A DNA stretch of 9,125 nt, taken from positions 1 to 9,125 of the forward strand of contig JAGROF010000006.1 in assembly GCA_020440405.1 (NCBI GenBank), given 5' to 3'. Below, piece by piece: positions 1-5,906 of the stretch. The translations under genes and the position numbers were made by a program. Under the pieces are notes generated by a model. That model saw only the letters and a list, made by a program, of their open reading frames with translations. It was not told where the DNA came from and made no database searches. Source of the DNA: Chlamydiia bacterium. GTDB taxonomy: Bacteria > Chlamydiota > Chlamydiia > Chlamydiales > Simkaniaceae. How positions within the stretch are numbered: position 1 is the stretch's first letter; each line of letters opens with the position of its first letter.

Positions 1-597
1 CCGTGTTTTTCCACGTGCATATAACTCAGAGCGTTCACTTTTAAGGATGGGAGTCATTAGATGAATCTGAAATCCTTTTAGGGCTTCATGGGTGTTTAAG
101 GAGAGTTGGAGCGTCCCTAAATGATTGAGAAAAAGTTCTAAGGCTTCAGGATTTCCGATGAGCTGAAGATTAAAACTTTGAGGAGCCGTGTCATAATGAT
201 TGATTTCAATTTGGGAGCCTTCAAAGAATGTTCCTTTCATTCTGACTTCCACAGTCGTTTTTGAAATCCCATTTTCACTTTCGATTTTAATATAATCGGC
301 CATTGCTTCCACAAGAGAAGAGATTTCAACAGGAATCACTTCAGAGATTTCCATCCCTTCCATGACAACCACAGGAGCTATCTCTTGGGTTTCAGGAGCT
401 GCTTGGGGATTTTCTTTTTCTTCCGCTTTTTTATTTTCTTTGGCTGCTAGATCAAAGATGCTTTTTCCTCGCTTGGGAAAGCGCGGAGTTTCTTTTTGCG
501 CCATGACCTCCTTAAAAGAACGGGTAGGAAGCTTCCGTTCCTCTTTTCTGGAGTCACTCGTACGCGCATTTGGCGGTGTGCTTGCTTTAATATCCAT
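1..597 (-). CDS. CdsP-like T3SS substrate-switch protein, second copy (3' end outside window)
   Basis: This reading frame is open from an ATG at 597 to the left edge, 199 codons, and is incomplete at its C-terminus. Residues 1-80 are basic, polar and probably disordered. They contain FKEVM (28-32) and SIFDLAA (46-52). Residues about 85-185 are clearly related to the C-terminal domain of the preceding gene: the block YDTAPQSFNLQLIGNPEA (135-152) matches 15 of 18 residues of the equivalent block there, with similar flanking beta-strand/helix pattern. That domain is the expected place of the T3S4/FliK-type substrate-specificity switch. The ATG at 597 is preferred because GAGG at 608-605 lies 7 bases upstream; an in-frame ATG at 603 is too close to it. 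The gap to the preceding stop is 50 bases. CdsQ would be expected at this position in Chlamydia, but nothing resembling a SpoA domain is seen in the visible part. It may be a tandem duplicate, or a fusion whose C-terminal part lies outside. Confidence 0.8.
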   Translation of the reverse strand, partial: MDIKASTPPNARTSDSRKEERKLPTRSFKEVMAQKETPRFPKRGKSIFDLAAKENKKAEEKENPQAAPETQEIAPVVVMEGMEISEVIPVEISSLVEAMADYIKIESENGISKTTVEVRMKGTFFEGSQIEINHYDTAPQSFNLQLIGNPEALELFLNHLGTLQLSLNTHEALKGFQIHLMTPILKSERSELYARGKTR

Positions 598-647
598 TAC
601 CATACCTCAGAAATACCATAGTAAAAATCGGAATATGGCGCAAGCCC

Positions 648-2297
648 TTATCCCTTCTGCTTTCCGCCGCCGCTGTCTCCTTTTCCGCCGGAGGCGCTTT
701 TGCGGCGGATGAGATGTTGGGGTTTTGACTCTTTAGAAATAGAGGGGTTGAGGATATTGACTTCGAAGTTGAAGTTTGCTTGTTTGAAAGACGTTTCAAG
801 TTCTTTGAGATTTGAGGTAAAGACTTTGACAGCCTCGGGGCTTCCGATAAGCTGAAGGTTATAAGAGTGGGGAGCGGTATCATATTGTTCCAGGATGACT
901 TGGGCTCCGTTGAAGACGGAGTTTGGCATTTGGATATTCATGGTGGTAGTGGTGATTCCTTTATCCATTTGAACCAACATGACCCCTCCCATTTTTTCAA
1001 ACAGCTCATGGACTTCTGGAGTGAGTCGTGTGTAGGCAGGGGTCTCTTCGACGGGCTGAAGAGGGGAAACCGGAGCCTCAAATGTAGGAAGGAGAATACT
1101 TGCTGTATCGGGAGTTGCTTCTAAAAAGTTTTGGTCGTCTTTTTCTTTCTGATCTTTTCCCATTTCGCCCTTTTGCCCTTCACTGGAGGAAGAGACAACC
1201 ATGCCTTCTAAGGAGGCTGTTGTGGCTTCTTTTTCTTTTCCAATGCGCTGATTGCGCACTTCTTGTGGAGAGAGGCGGCGGAAAGGAGTGTCTTCTTTTG
1301 CGACTCCCTTTTGAGGTGAGGGAACCATCCCTGGCTGTAGGGCTTCAGGTGCTTTTTCGGCTGGCAGCCCAGTGTCTTCTCCCTTTTCGCCTTCTGGGAC
1401 TTGGCCTAGGGAAGTGGAGTGTTTTCCAGGTGTCGCTTCAGAAACAGGGGGCTCTTTTACGTCTCCTGTTTGCTCAAGATCTTTTCCTTCTGGGGTTTTT
1501 TGCTGATCCTTAGGCGTCTGCAGATCTTTAGGAAGAGTGCGAATTTCAGGCCCTGGTTTTTTAGCCGTTTTCTTTTTCTTCGGCATGATGTCGCTGAGTT
1601 TCGGCTGGCTTGCGAGGAGAGAGCTGTCTTCTTCCTTTTTCTTTTCTGGAGGCTGCTCTTGTCCTTTTTCTTTTTGCTCAGGTTCTTGAGGGCTGGTGGG
1701 CTGTGCTTGATCAACTTGTGGTGACGGTTGCTCAGTCTGGTTGGGATTGAAGGGCTGCTCTTCAAACTCTCCTTCATACAGGGGAGGAGAAAACGATTCT
1801 TCTGCAGGAGGAGAGGGAGCGGCTTGAGGAGAGGGACCTCCTGAAGAAGGAGGAGGGGGTTGCTGCTGTGGCTGTTGTGGGCTTGGTTGTTGAGCTTGAG
1901 AGGGTGGCGGCTGAGGAGAAGGCTCACTCTCTTCCGATTCGACCCCTTCGGTATTGATCGAGCCAGGCTCGGGAGCCACAAAAGATTCATCTTCAGGAGC
2001 GGCTTGATAACGCACTCCTCCTGATTCGGAATCCATCACATTATCGAGCTGATCTTTATCGCTCATAAATTCTGAAAAGGCACTCGATGTATTAGGAGGA
2101 GGGGCTTTTTCTTGCACCTCTTCATCTTCTCCCTCTTCTTCTTCCCGTTTCAGATTGCGCTTATTCCGCTTTTGCGCTTCGTCAGTGTCATCGATTTTCA
2201 TGACCCGCTTAAACTTTTCGGGATCGATTTTGTCGGATTGTTCAGGTTCGGGTTGGTAAGGGCGCTGGACATCCCCTTGGACTTTATCTGGATCCAT
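648..2297 (-). CDS. cdsP: T3SS needle-length ruler / substrate-switch protein CdsP (SctP), expanded
   Basis: A 549-residue protein in the SctP position directly after cdsO. Proteins of this family are secreted early, set needle length with a long extended middle region, and switch the export gate to later substrates with a folded C-terminal domain. Here residues 1-95 are charged, about 100-210 are a Pro/Gln-rich low-complexity tract, and 210-410 are Lys/Glu/Pro-rich and look disordered. Residues about 424-521 are the only part with folded-domain character, including YDTAPHSYNLQLIGSPEA at 472-489. A basic Gly/Lys/Ser tail follows (530-549). Short motifs FKRVM (29-33), FSEFM (74-78) and LSDIM (234-238) recur. 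GAGG lies 8 bases before the ATG, within the last codons of cdsO (AAG AGG TAG), implying translational coupling. I recall the Chlamydia orthologue CT671 as about 280 residues, so this one is roughly twice as long. Identification rests on gene order and architecture; overall sequence conservation in this family is low. Confidence 0.8.
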   Translation of the reverse strand: MDPDKVQGDVQRPYQPEPEQSDKIDPEKFKRVMKIDDTDEAQKRNKRNLKREEEEGEDEEVQEKAPPPNTSSAFSEFMSDKDQLDNVMDSESGGVRYQAAPEDESFVAPEPGSINTEGVESEESEPSPQPPPSQAQQPSPQQPQQQPPPPSSGGPSPQAAPSPPAEESFSPPLYEGEFEEQPFNPNQTEQPSPQVDQAQPTSPQEPEQKEKGQEQPPEKKKEEDSSLLASQPKLSDIMPKKKKTAKKPGPEIRTLPKDLQTPKDQQKTPEGKDLEQTGDVKEPPVSEATPGKHSTSLGQVPEGEKGEDTGLPAEKAPEALQPGMVPSPQKGVAKEDTPFRRLSPQEVRNQRIGKEKEATTASLEGMVVSSSSEGQKGEMGKDQKEKDDQNFLEATPDTASILLPTFEAPVSPLQPVEETPAYTRLTPEVHELFEKMGGVMLVQMDKGITTTTMNIQMPNSVFNGAQVILEQYDTAPHSYNLQLIGSPEAVKVFTSNLKELETSFKQANFNFEVNILNPSISKESKPQHLIRRKSASGGKGDSGGGKQKG

Positions 2298-2302
2298 TCC
2301 GG

Positions 2303-2794
2303 CTACCTCTTATGCTTTTTAGATGTATGCATCGCCGTACCGAGCTCATCGGTTTCAATCCCTTCTTCATAGACCTCAAGGGCGCGCATCTCTTTTTCCC
2401 ACTCTTTCCGATGCATCTTCATTTTTTCGACATCATGCTGCTTTTTAATCATGTCTTTTCGAGCTTCTTCGACAGCCTTTTCTGCTGCTTCAACCACTTT
2501 GATTTGATCTTGGACTTTCTTTTCTTTTTGCTTCAACTCTTCGTTGACGACTTTAATGTATTCTCGCATCATTTCGATTTTGTCGGTTGTCGTTCCCTGA
2601 TCTAGTTCATCCCGCAGCTGCTTCATTTTAGCTTCACGGTGTTGAAACGTTTTGTTGCGCTCCTCTTCCAACTCTTTTTGTTTTTCCTGTTCCTTAGTTA
2701 GTTGTTCTTTCTTTTCCTTGAGAACGCGTTCCGCCTCTTCCAAACGCCGTTTTTTAATCATTGCCAGTTGCTCTAGAGGGTATTTTTCTTTCAT
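2303..2794 (-). CDS. cdsO: T3SS ATPase stalk protein CdsO (SctO/YscO family)
   Basis: A 163-residue protein that is almost entirely charged alpha-helix: long runs of Lys, Glu and Gln with heptad-like hydrophobic spacing from about residue 5 to 140, with almost no glycine or proline. This is the usual form of SctO/FliJ proteins, which make an antiparallel coiled coil inserted in the SctN hexamer. They link ATP hydrolysis to the export gate SctV and can bind free chaperones. The length fits the family (about 150-170). It starts 2 bases after the cdsN stop (TAA-AC-ATG), with AGG of its ribosome binding site inside the last cdsN codons, so the two are very probably co-translated. The C-terminus is a short basic tail (KKHKR). 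Sequence alone would only say coiled coil; the position between the ATPase and the ruler gene makes the call firm. Confidence 0.88.
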   Translation of the reverse strand: MKEKYPLEQLAMIKKRRLEEAERVLKEKKEQLTKEQEKQKELEEERNKTFQHREAKMKQLRDELDQGTTTDKIEMMREYIKVVNEELKQKEKKVQDQIKVVEAAEKAVEEARKDMIKKQHDVEKMKMHRKEWEKEMRALEVYEEGIETDELGTAMHTSKKHKR

Positions 2795-2796
2795 GT

Positions 2797-4113
2797 TTAC
2801 CTAAAGAGGGCTTGGAGTTGTTCCATCGTTTCTTCAAAGGAGCATTTTTCGTCGACTTTCTGCTTAAGAAAGCGATTCACCTTGTCGACATATTTAATCG
2901 CAAAATCAGCTGCCTTGTCAGAACCTGGCTTATATTCTCCGATTCGAATGAGGAGTTCGTTCTTTTTATAGTTGGCAAGGACCTCGCGCACTTGTCCAAT
3001 CAACTTGCGATGCTCTTCGCTAGTGATATTGGGGAGGATCCGGCTGACAGAGGCAAGGATATCAATGGCTGGATAATGATACTGCCGCGCCAGTTCACTC
3101 GATAAGATGATGTGACCATCTAGGATCGAACGCACCTCATCAGCAACCGGCTCGTTCATGTCGTCTCCGGCGACCAGAATGGTGTAAAATGCCGTGATAG
3201 ACCCTTTGGAAGAATTTCCAGAACGTTCTAAGAGCCTAGGGAGAGTGGCAAAAACCGAAGGAGTGTATCCTGCTCGCGCCGGGGGCTCTCCCGCTGCCAG
3301 CCCCACTTCTCGAAGAGCCCGTGCAAAACGGGTCACCGAATCCATCATTAAGATGACGGTTTTCCCTTGATCCCGGAAGTATTCTGCAATAGAAGTTCCC
3401 ACATATGCCGCATTGAGTCGCAGTTGCGCTGCTTGATCGGATGTGGAAACAATAATCACCGAGCGGGCAAGTCCTTCTTCGCCTAGATCGTGCTGGATAA
3501 ATTCACGGACTTCCCGTCCCCGCTCCCCAATCAGGGAGATCACATTGACATCGGCCTTAGCATAACGGGCCATCATTCCTAAAGTCGTGGACTTTCCCCC
3601 TCCTGCCGCTGCAAAAATCCCAACACGCTGTCCCCGCCCTGTTGTTAAAATTCCATCAATGGCCCGGATGCCAACAGAAATGGGCTCCGAGATCATCTCC
3701 CGTTCTAAAGGGTCGGGGGGAGGGTTGATGACCGAATAGGTTTCTTCAAGTTCTAAAGGTCCCTTCGTGTCTTCATCGAGAGGGCGTCCCATGCCATCCA
3801 GAACCCGCCCTAAAAGATTTGGTCCCACTTTAATGTGAAGAGGAAGGCGTGTGGGAATCACCTCTGAAGAGGGGCCCACTCCCGTCATCTCACCTAACGG
3901 GGAAAGAAACACTTCATTTTTGGTAAAACCGACGACCTCGGCAATTAGAGGTTCTCCTTGCCGCTTGATCAAACAGACTTCACCCATCTTGACATTTGGA
4001 ACAATGGCGCGGATGAGCATCCCCACAATTTCTGTAATTCGTCCGTGAACTGTCGTGAGTTCGATTTCTTCTAAATGTCCGATGAGTTTTTCAAAGTCGG
4101 GGCCTTGTGCCAT
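2797..4113 (-). CDS. cdsN: T3SS ATPase CdsN (SctN)
   Basis: A 438-residue F1/FliI-type ATPase, full length for the family. It forms a hexamer at the cytoplasmic face of the export apparatus, releases chaperones and unfolds cargo. Visible features: an N-terminal beta-barrel-like region (about 20-95); the Walker A loop AAAGGGKST with K174 and T176; [10 protein letters not shown] with catalytic-type E197; Walker B hydrophobic strand ending in D258 (VILMMDS); the [14 protein letters not shown] segment (286-299) typical of T3SS/flagellar ATPases; and a [18 protein letters not shown] segment with R358 where the arginine finger is expected. The C-terminal helical part (370-438) is present. T3SS rather than flagellar assignment follows from the neighbours. 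AAGG sits 8 bases before the ATG. In Chlamydia pneumoniae CdsN binds CdsD, CdsL, CdsQ and CopN. The 88-base gap before this gene is the second largest within the minus-strand series and may hold its own promoter. Confidence 0.97.
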   Translation of the reverse strand: MAQGPDFEKLIGHLEEIELTTVHGRITEIVGMLIRAIVPNVKMGEVCLIKRQGEPLIAEVVGFTKNEVFLSPLGEMTGVGPSSEVIPTRLPLHIKVGPNLLGRVLDGMGRPLDEDTKGPLELEETYSVINPPPDPLEREMISEPISVGIRAIDGILTTGRGQRVGIFAAAGGGKSTTLGMMARYAKADVNVISLIGERGREVREFIQHDLGEEGLARSVIIVSTSDQAAQLRLNAAYVGTSIAEYFRDQGKTVILMMDSVTRFARALREVGLAAGEPPARAGYTPSVFATLPRLLERSGNSSKGSITAFYTILVAGDDMNEPVADEVRSILDGHIILSSELARQYHYPAIDILASVSRILPNITSEEHRKLIGQVREVLANYKKNELLIRIGEYKPGSDKAADFAIKYVDKVNRFLKQKVDEKCSFEETMEQLQALFR

Positions 4114-4150
4114 AGGTTAAGCCTTTTTGTCGATTCCATACCCAAGTCTC

Positions 4151-4178
4151 ATTGTATCGGAAAATACAAATAAACCAA
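4151..4178 (-). promoter_or_regulatory. possible promoter with inverted repeat upstream of cdsN
   Basis: On the minus strand, TTGGTT (4178-4173) and TACAAT (4156-4151) are separated by 16 bases; the -10 matches the consensus at 5 of 6, the -35 at only 3 of 6. A perfect 6-base inverted repeat, TTGTAT-N6-ATACAA (4152-4169), overlaps the -10 element and could be an operator. The predicted start of transcription would fall near 4144, about 30 bases before the cdsN ATG. The weak -35 makes this a candidate only. The cluster could equally be read through from upstream. Confidence 0.35.
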
Positions 4179-4201
4179 AGAGATTAGATAGTCTCATCAA
4201 A

Positions 4202-4855
4202 CTAGAGCTGGATGTTGAAGAGTGTTTTGATGTCGCTGGTGGCTGTGCTGAGAAGCACGGATGAGTACTCAAGCTCTTGTTGCGCTTTGGCAAGCTTAAC
4301 TTGAATGAGAAGAATTTCCCCAGGGTTCATCGATTGGCCATTGGCATTGAGCTCTTGAATTTTTGACTGCGCGCTTGAGAGCTGAGCTTGCGAATCGGAA
4401 AGGAGCCCAAGGAACTTGTTCACCGGATTAGAGCGAGAGATTTGTGTTACCGGAGGGCCAGTATCAACACCTGCTTTGCTTGCGGCCGCTCGGATGTTTT
4501 GATTAGCACTTGTCAGCTTATTGCGGAGAAGGTACTTTTGAGACTGTCTGAGGTTGAGATTTTTGTTATTGAGCTGATTTTGCAGATCTCCTAGGACAGA
4601 TGAAGCGCTATTCATCTGTCCAAGAACAGACTCGTTTGTTGGCCCTGTTGCGGCAGCTTGTTGCCCTCCAGCGGCTAGGTCGAAGGGGGAAGGACCCTCA
4701 GCTTTTGCGCCAGGGGCCTTAGGACCTCCTTGCCCTTCTTGCATGAAGGACTGAAAGTCGCCAGTCGGCTTGGACTCTTCCCCGCCCGGTTGAATGGACT
4801 TGGTCGGATCAATATTGGTGGCGCTAGAAATTTCATCAGGACGATTGTCTGCCAT
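4202..4855 (-). CDS. CT668-type T3SS protein, candidate inner rod (SctI)
   Basis: A 217-residue protein between cdsG and cdsN, the place of CT668 in C. trachomatis. Residues 1-80 are Gly/Pro/Gln/Ser-rich and probably disordered, with FQSFM (34-38) and SPFDLAA (56-62). Residues 85-125 and 150-217 are predicted helices by eye, Gln/Ser/Asn-rich, with no membrane segment or signal peptide. The C-terminal 41 residues begin NPGEILLIQ and end DIKTLFNIQL. This resembles the C-terminal helix of inner-rod proteins, which commonly carry a P-x-x-L-x-x-Q start, a polar amphipathic stretch and a terminal Leu-x-x-x-Gln-like end. In Yersinia the rod gene yscI also lies near the needle genes. The protein is longer than typical rods (about 80-115), so the disordered N-terminus would be an extension. 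AAGG overlapping the cdsG stop lies 4 bases before the ATG. The family membership is well supported by position; the rod role is inference. Confidence 0.8.
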   Translation of the reverse strand: MADNRPDEISSATNIDPTKSIQPGGEESKPTGDFQSFMQEGQGGPKAPGAKAEGPSPFDLAAGGQQAAATGPTNESVLGQMNSASSVLGDLQNQLNNKNLNLRQSQKYLLRNKLTSANQNIRAAASKAGVDTGPPVTQISRSNPVNKFLGLLSDSQAQLSSAQSKIQELNANGQSMNPGEILLIQVKLAKAQQELEYSSVLLSTATSDIKTLFNIQL

Positions 4856-4861
4856 GGTACC

Positions 4862-5290
4862 TTACTTAGGAACGGGTCCTGCTCCGCCACCTGGTTTTTT
4901 CACAAAGTTTTCCACAAACTCTAGGGAGGTATTTGCCACTTTTTTGACTTGAGAATCGTGGGTGTCTTTCACCGCTTCTTCAAGCATTTTTTCTCCCTTA
5001 GACACTTGGTCGGGGGTGAGCGTCATTGCAATCCCTAAGAAGGTTTTTGCCATGTCGTTATCTGGCTCTTTCGCAAGAACTTCTTCGAAGTATTTAATCG
5101 CTGCCTTGAGCTCAAGCTTATGGAGATGAAGGTATCCCATCCCTACCTTAATCAGCGCATTTTCTGGCCTGAGCAATTCACAAGCCTTGAACATTTTTAC
5201 CGCAGCGTCTTCGTCTGCTTGGTTAATCGCGATAAATCCTGCTTCCAAAAATAGAAAGAAGTCTTCATCGTATTTTGAGAGATCTTCCAT
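4862..5290 (-). CDS. cdsG: CdsG, TPR-type needle co-chaperone
   Basis: A 142-residue helical protein with TPR-like repeats at about 10-43, 45-78 and 79-110. The second is the clearest (ALIKVGMGYLHLHKLELKAA), with small and aromatic residues at TPR consensus positions and a closing Pro in KEPDN. The last 12 residues are a flexible Lys/Pro/Gly tail. CdsG with CdsE binds monomeric needle protein CdsF in C. pneumoniae, equivalent to YscG with YscE, keeping the needle subunit from polymerising in the cytoplasm. Start choice: AGGA lies 8 bases before the ATG at 5290 but only 2 before an in-frame ATG at 5296, so the shorter form is preferred; the alternative adds Met-Val. The stop overlaps the ribosome binding site of the next gene. 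Confidence 0.88.
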   Translation of the reverse strand: MEDLSKYDEDFFLFLEAGFIAINQADEDAAVKMFKACELLRPENALIKVGMGYLHLHKLELKAAIKYFEEVLAKEPDNDMAKTFLGIAMTLTPDQVSKGEKMLEEAVKDTHDSQVKKVANTSLEFVENFVKKPGGGAGPVPK

Positions 5291-5333
5291 GACCATCGTC
5301 CTTTTCTAATAACACTTAAGTTCAATTCCCTTA

Positions 5334-5357
5334 TGCCAAACCGAGAGGTTTTAGGCA
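5334..5357 (-). other. intercistronic hairpin between cdsF and cdsG
   Basis: On the transcribed strand the sequence can fold as TGCC, two unpaired bases, AAACC, a TCTC loop, GGTTT, GGCA: nine base pairs with one 2-base bulge. It begins 6 bases after the cdsF stop. No T-run follows, so it is not a standard intrinsic terminator. A stem placed directly after a highly used structural gene could protect the upstream mRNA from 3' decay or mark a processing point, but this is inference. Confidence 0.5.
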
Positions 5358-5362
5358 AAGGA

Positions 5363-5611
5363 TTAACTCGCTTTTTGGTTTCTCACCGAGTTGTTAATCA
5401 TCGAGTTGACCTGTGAGATCAAGTTCGAGATCGAATCACCGACCTGAGTGACCTGTGACATCGAAAATTGCAAAAGGAGGAATTTACCAGGTGTTGCTGC
5501 GGACAGTCGACTCGCAACATTTCTAACCTGGGATACAACTTCTGCTTGTAATGCCGAATATTTTTTAATTAACGTATAAAACGTTAACGAAACCGGGTGG
5601 GGAGTTCCCAT
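5363..5611 (-). CDS. cdsF: T3SS needle subunit CdsF (SctF)
   Basis: An 82-residue protein of exactly needle-subunit size, in the CdsF position between cdsE and cdsG. It is predicted to be a helical hairpin: helix about 9-38, a turn around ATPGK (39-43), and a second helix 46-79 ending in Asn/Ser-rich sequence. Needle proteins polymerise head to tail into the extracellular needle and lack a signal peptide, as here. The N-terminus MGTPHPVS is polar and Pro-containing. FYTLI (11-15) fits a loose F-x-x-hydrophobic-hydrophobic pattern. GAGG lies 9 bases upstream of the ATG. In Chlamydia the needle is stabilised in the cytoplasm by CdsE and CdsG, encoded on either side. The hairpin just after the stop may influence its expression level. 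Confidence 0.92.
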   Translation of the reverse strand: MGTPHPVSLTFYTLIKKYSALQAEVVSQVRNVASRLSAATPGKFLLLQFSMSQVTQVGDSISNLISQVNSMINNSVRNQKAS

Positions 5612-5636
5612 AATACCATACCTCTCTTAATCCAAT

Positions 5637-5873
5637 TTACTTGCGTGTTGTTCTTTCAACAACCCGTTTCAGGGCTCCATACGCCTGAAGTAAGACACCA
5701 CACTTATCAAAGTTTTCAGAAGCTGTTCCTTCCCGAAGCGTGGTTTTTAACGCATTTGTTTGTGCTTCGATTTGATCGAGCACTTTCTTTTTTTCCTTAT
5801 CACTCTTCTTGAGATCTTTTTCGAGATCAAATTCAAAGCGCTTTGGTTGTTTTCCTTTTTCTAGTCCAAACAT
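5637..5873 (-). CDS. cdsE: CdsE, needle co-chaperone
   Basis: A 78-residue, strongly charged protein: a basic/aromatic start (KRFEFDLEKDLKK), a first helix to about residue 48, and a second helix from about 52 to 76 with hydrophobic face KCGVLLQAYGALKRVV. A two-helix hairpin of this size is what YscE-type proteins look like. C. pneumoniae CdsE was shown to interact with needle protein CdsF and CdsG. It follows cdsD after 33 bases and precedes cdsF by 25 bases. GAGG lies 11 bases before the ATG, slightly long but the only candidate site. No export signal or membrane segment is visible, consistent with a cytoplasmic chaperone. Confidence 0.88.
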   Translation of the reverse strand: MFGLEKGKQPKRFEFDLEKDLKKSDKEKKKVLDQIEAQTNALKTTLREGTASENFDKCGVLLQAYGALKRVVERTTRK

Positions 5874-5906
5874 TTTGCACTAAACCTCAATGTTACATTT
5901 TTCTAC

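Noticed and set aside
1790..1930. Repetitive-looking GGTTG/GGAGG stretch as a DNA repeat or CRISPR-like array
   Set aside because: There is no regular unit; it is explained by Pro/Gln codons of CdsP on the minus strand.
1100..1990. Long open frames overlapping cdsP on the plus strand and in another minus-strand frame
   Set aside because: They lie wholly inside cdsP, whose Pro/Gln/Glu/Lys-rich codons leave other frames open. Their products are Leu/Phe/Arg-rich without domain character and lack ribosome binding sites.
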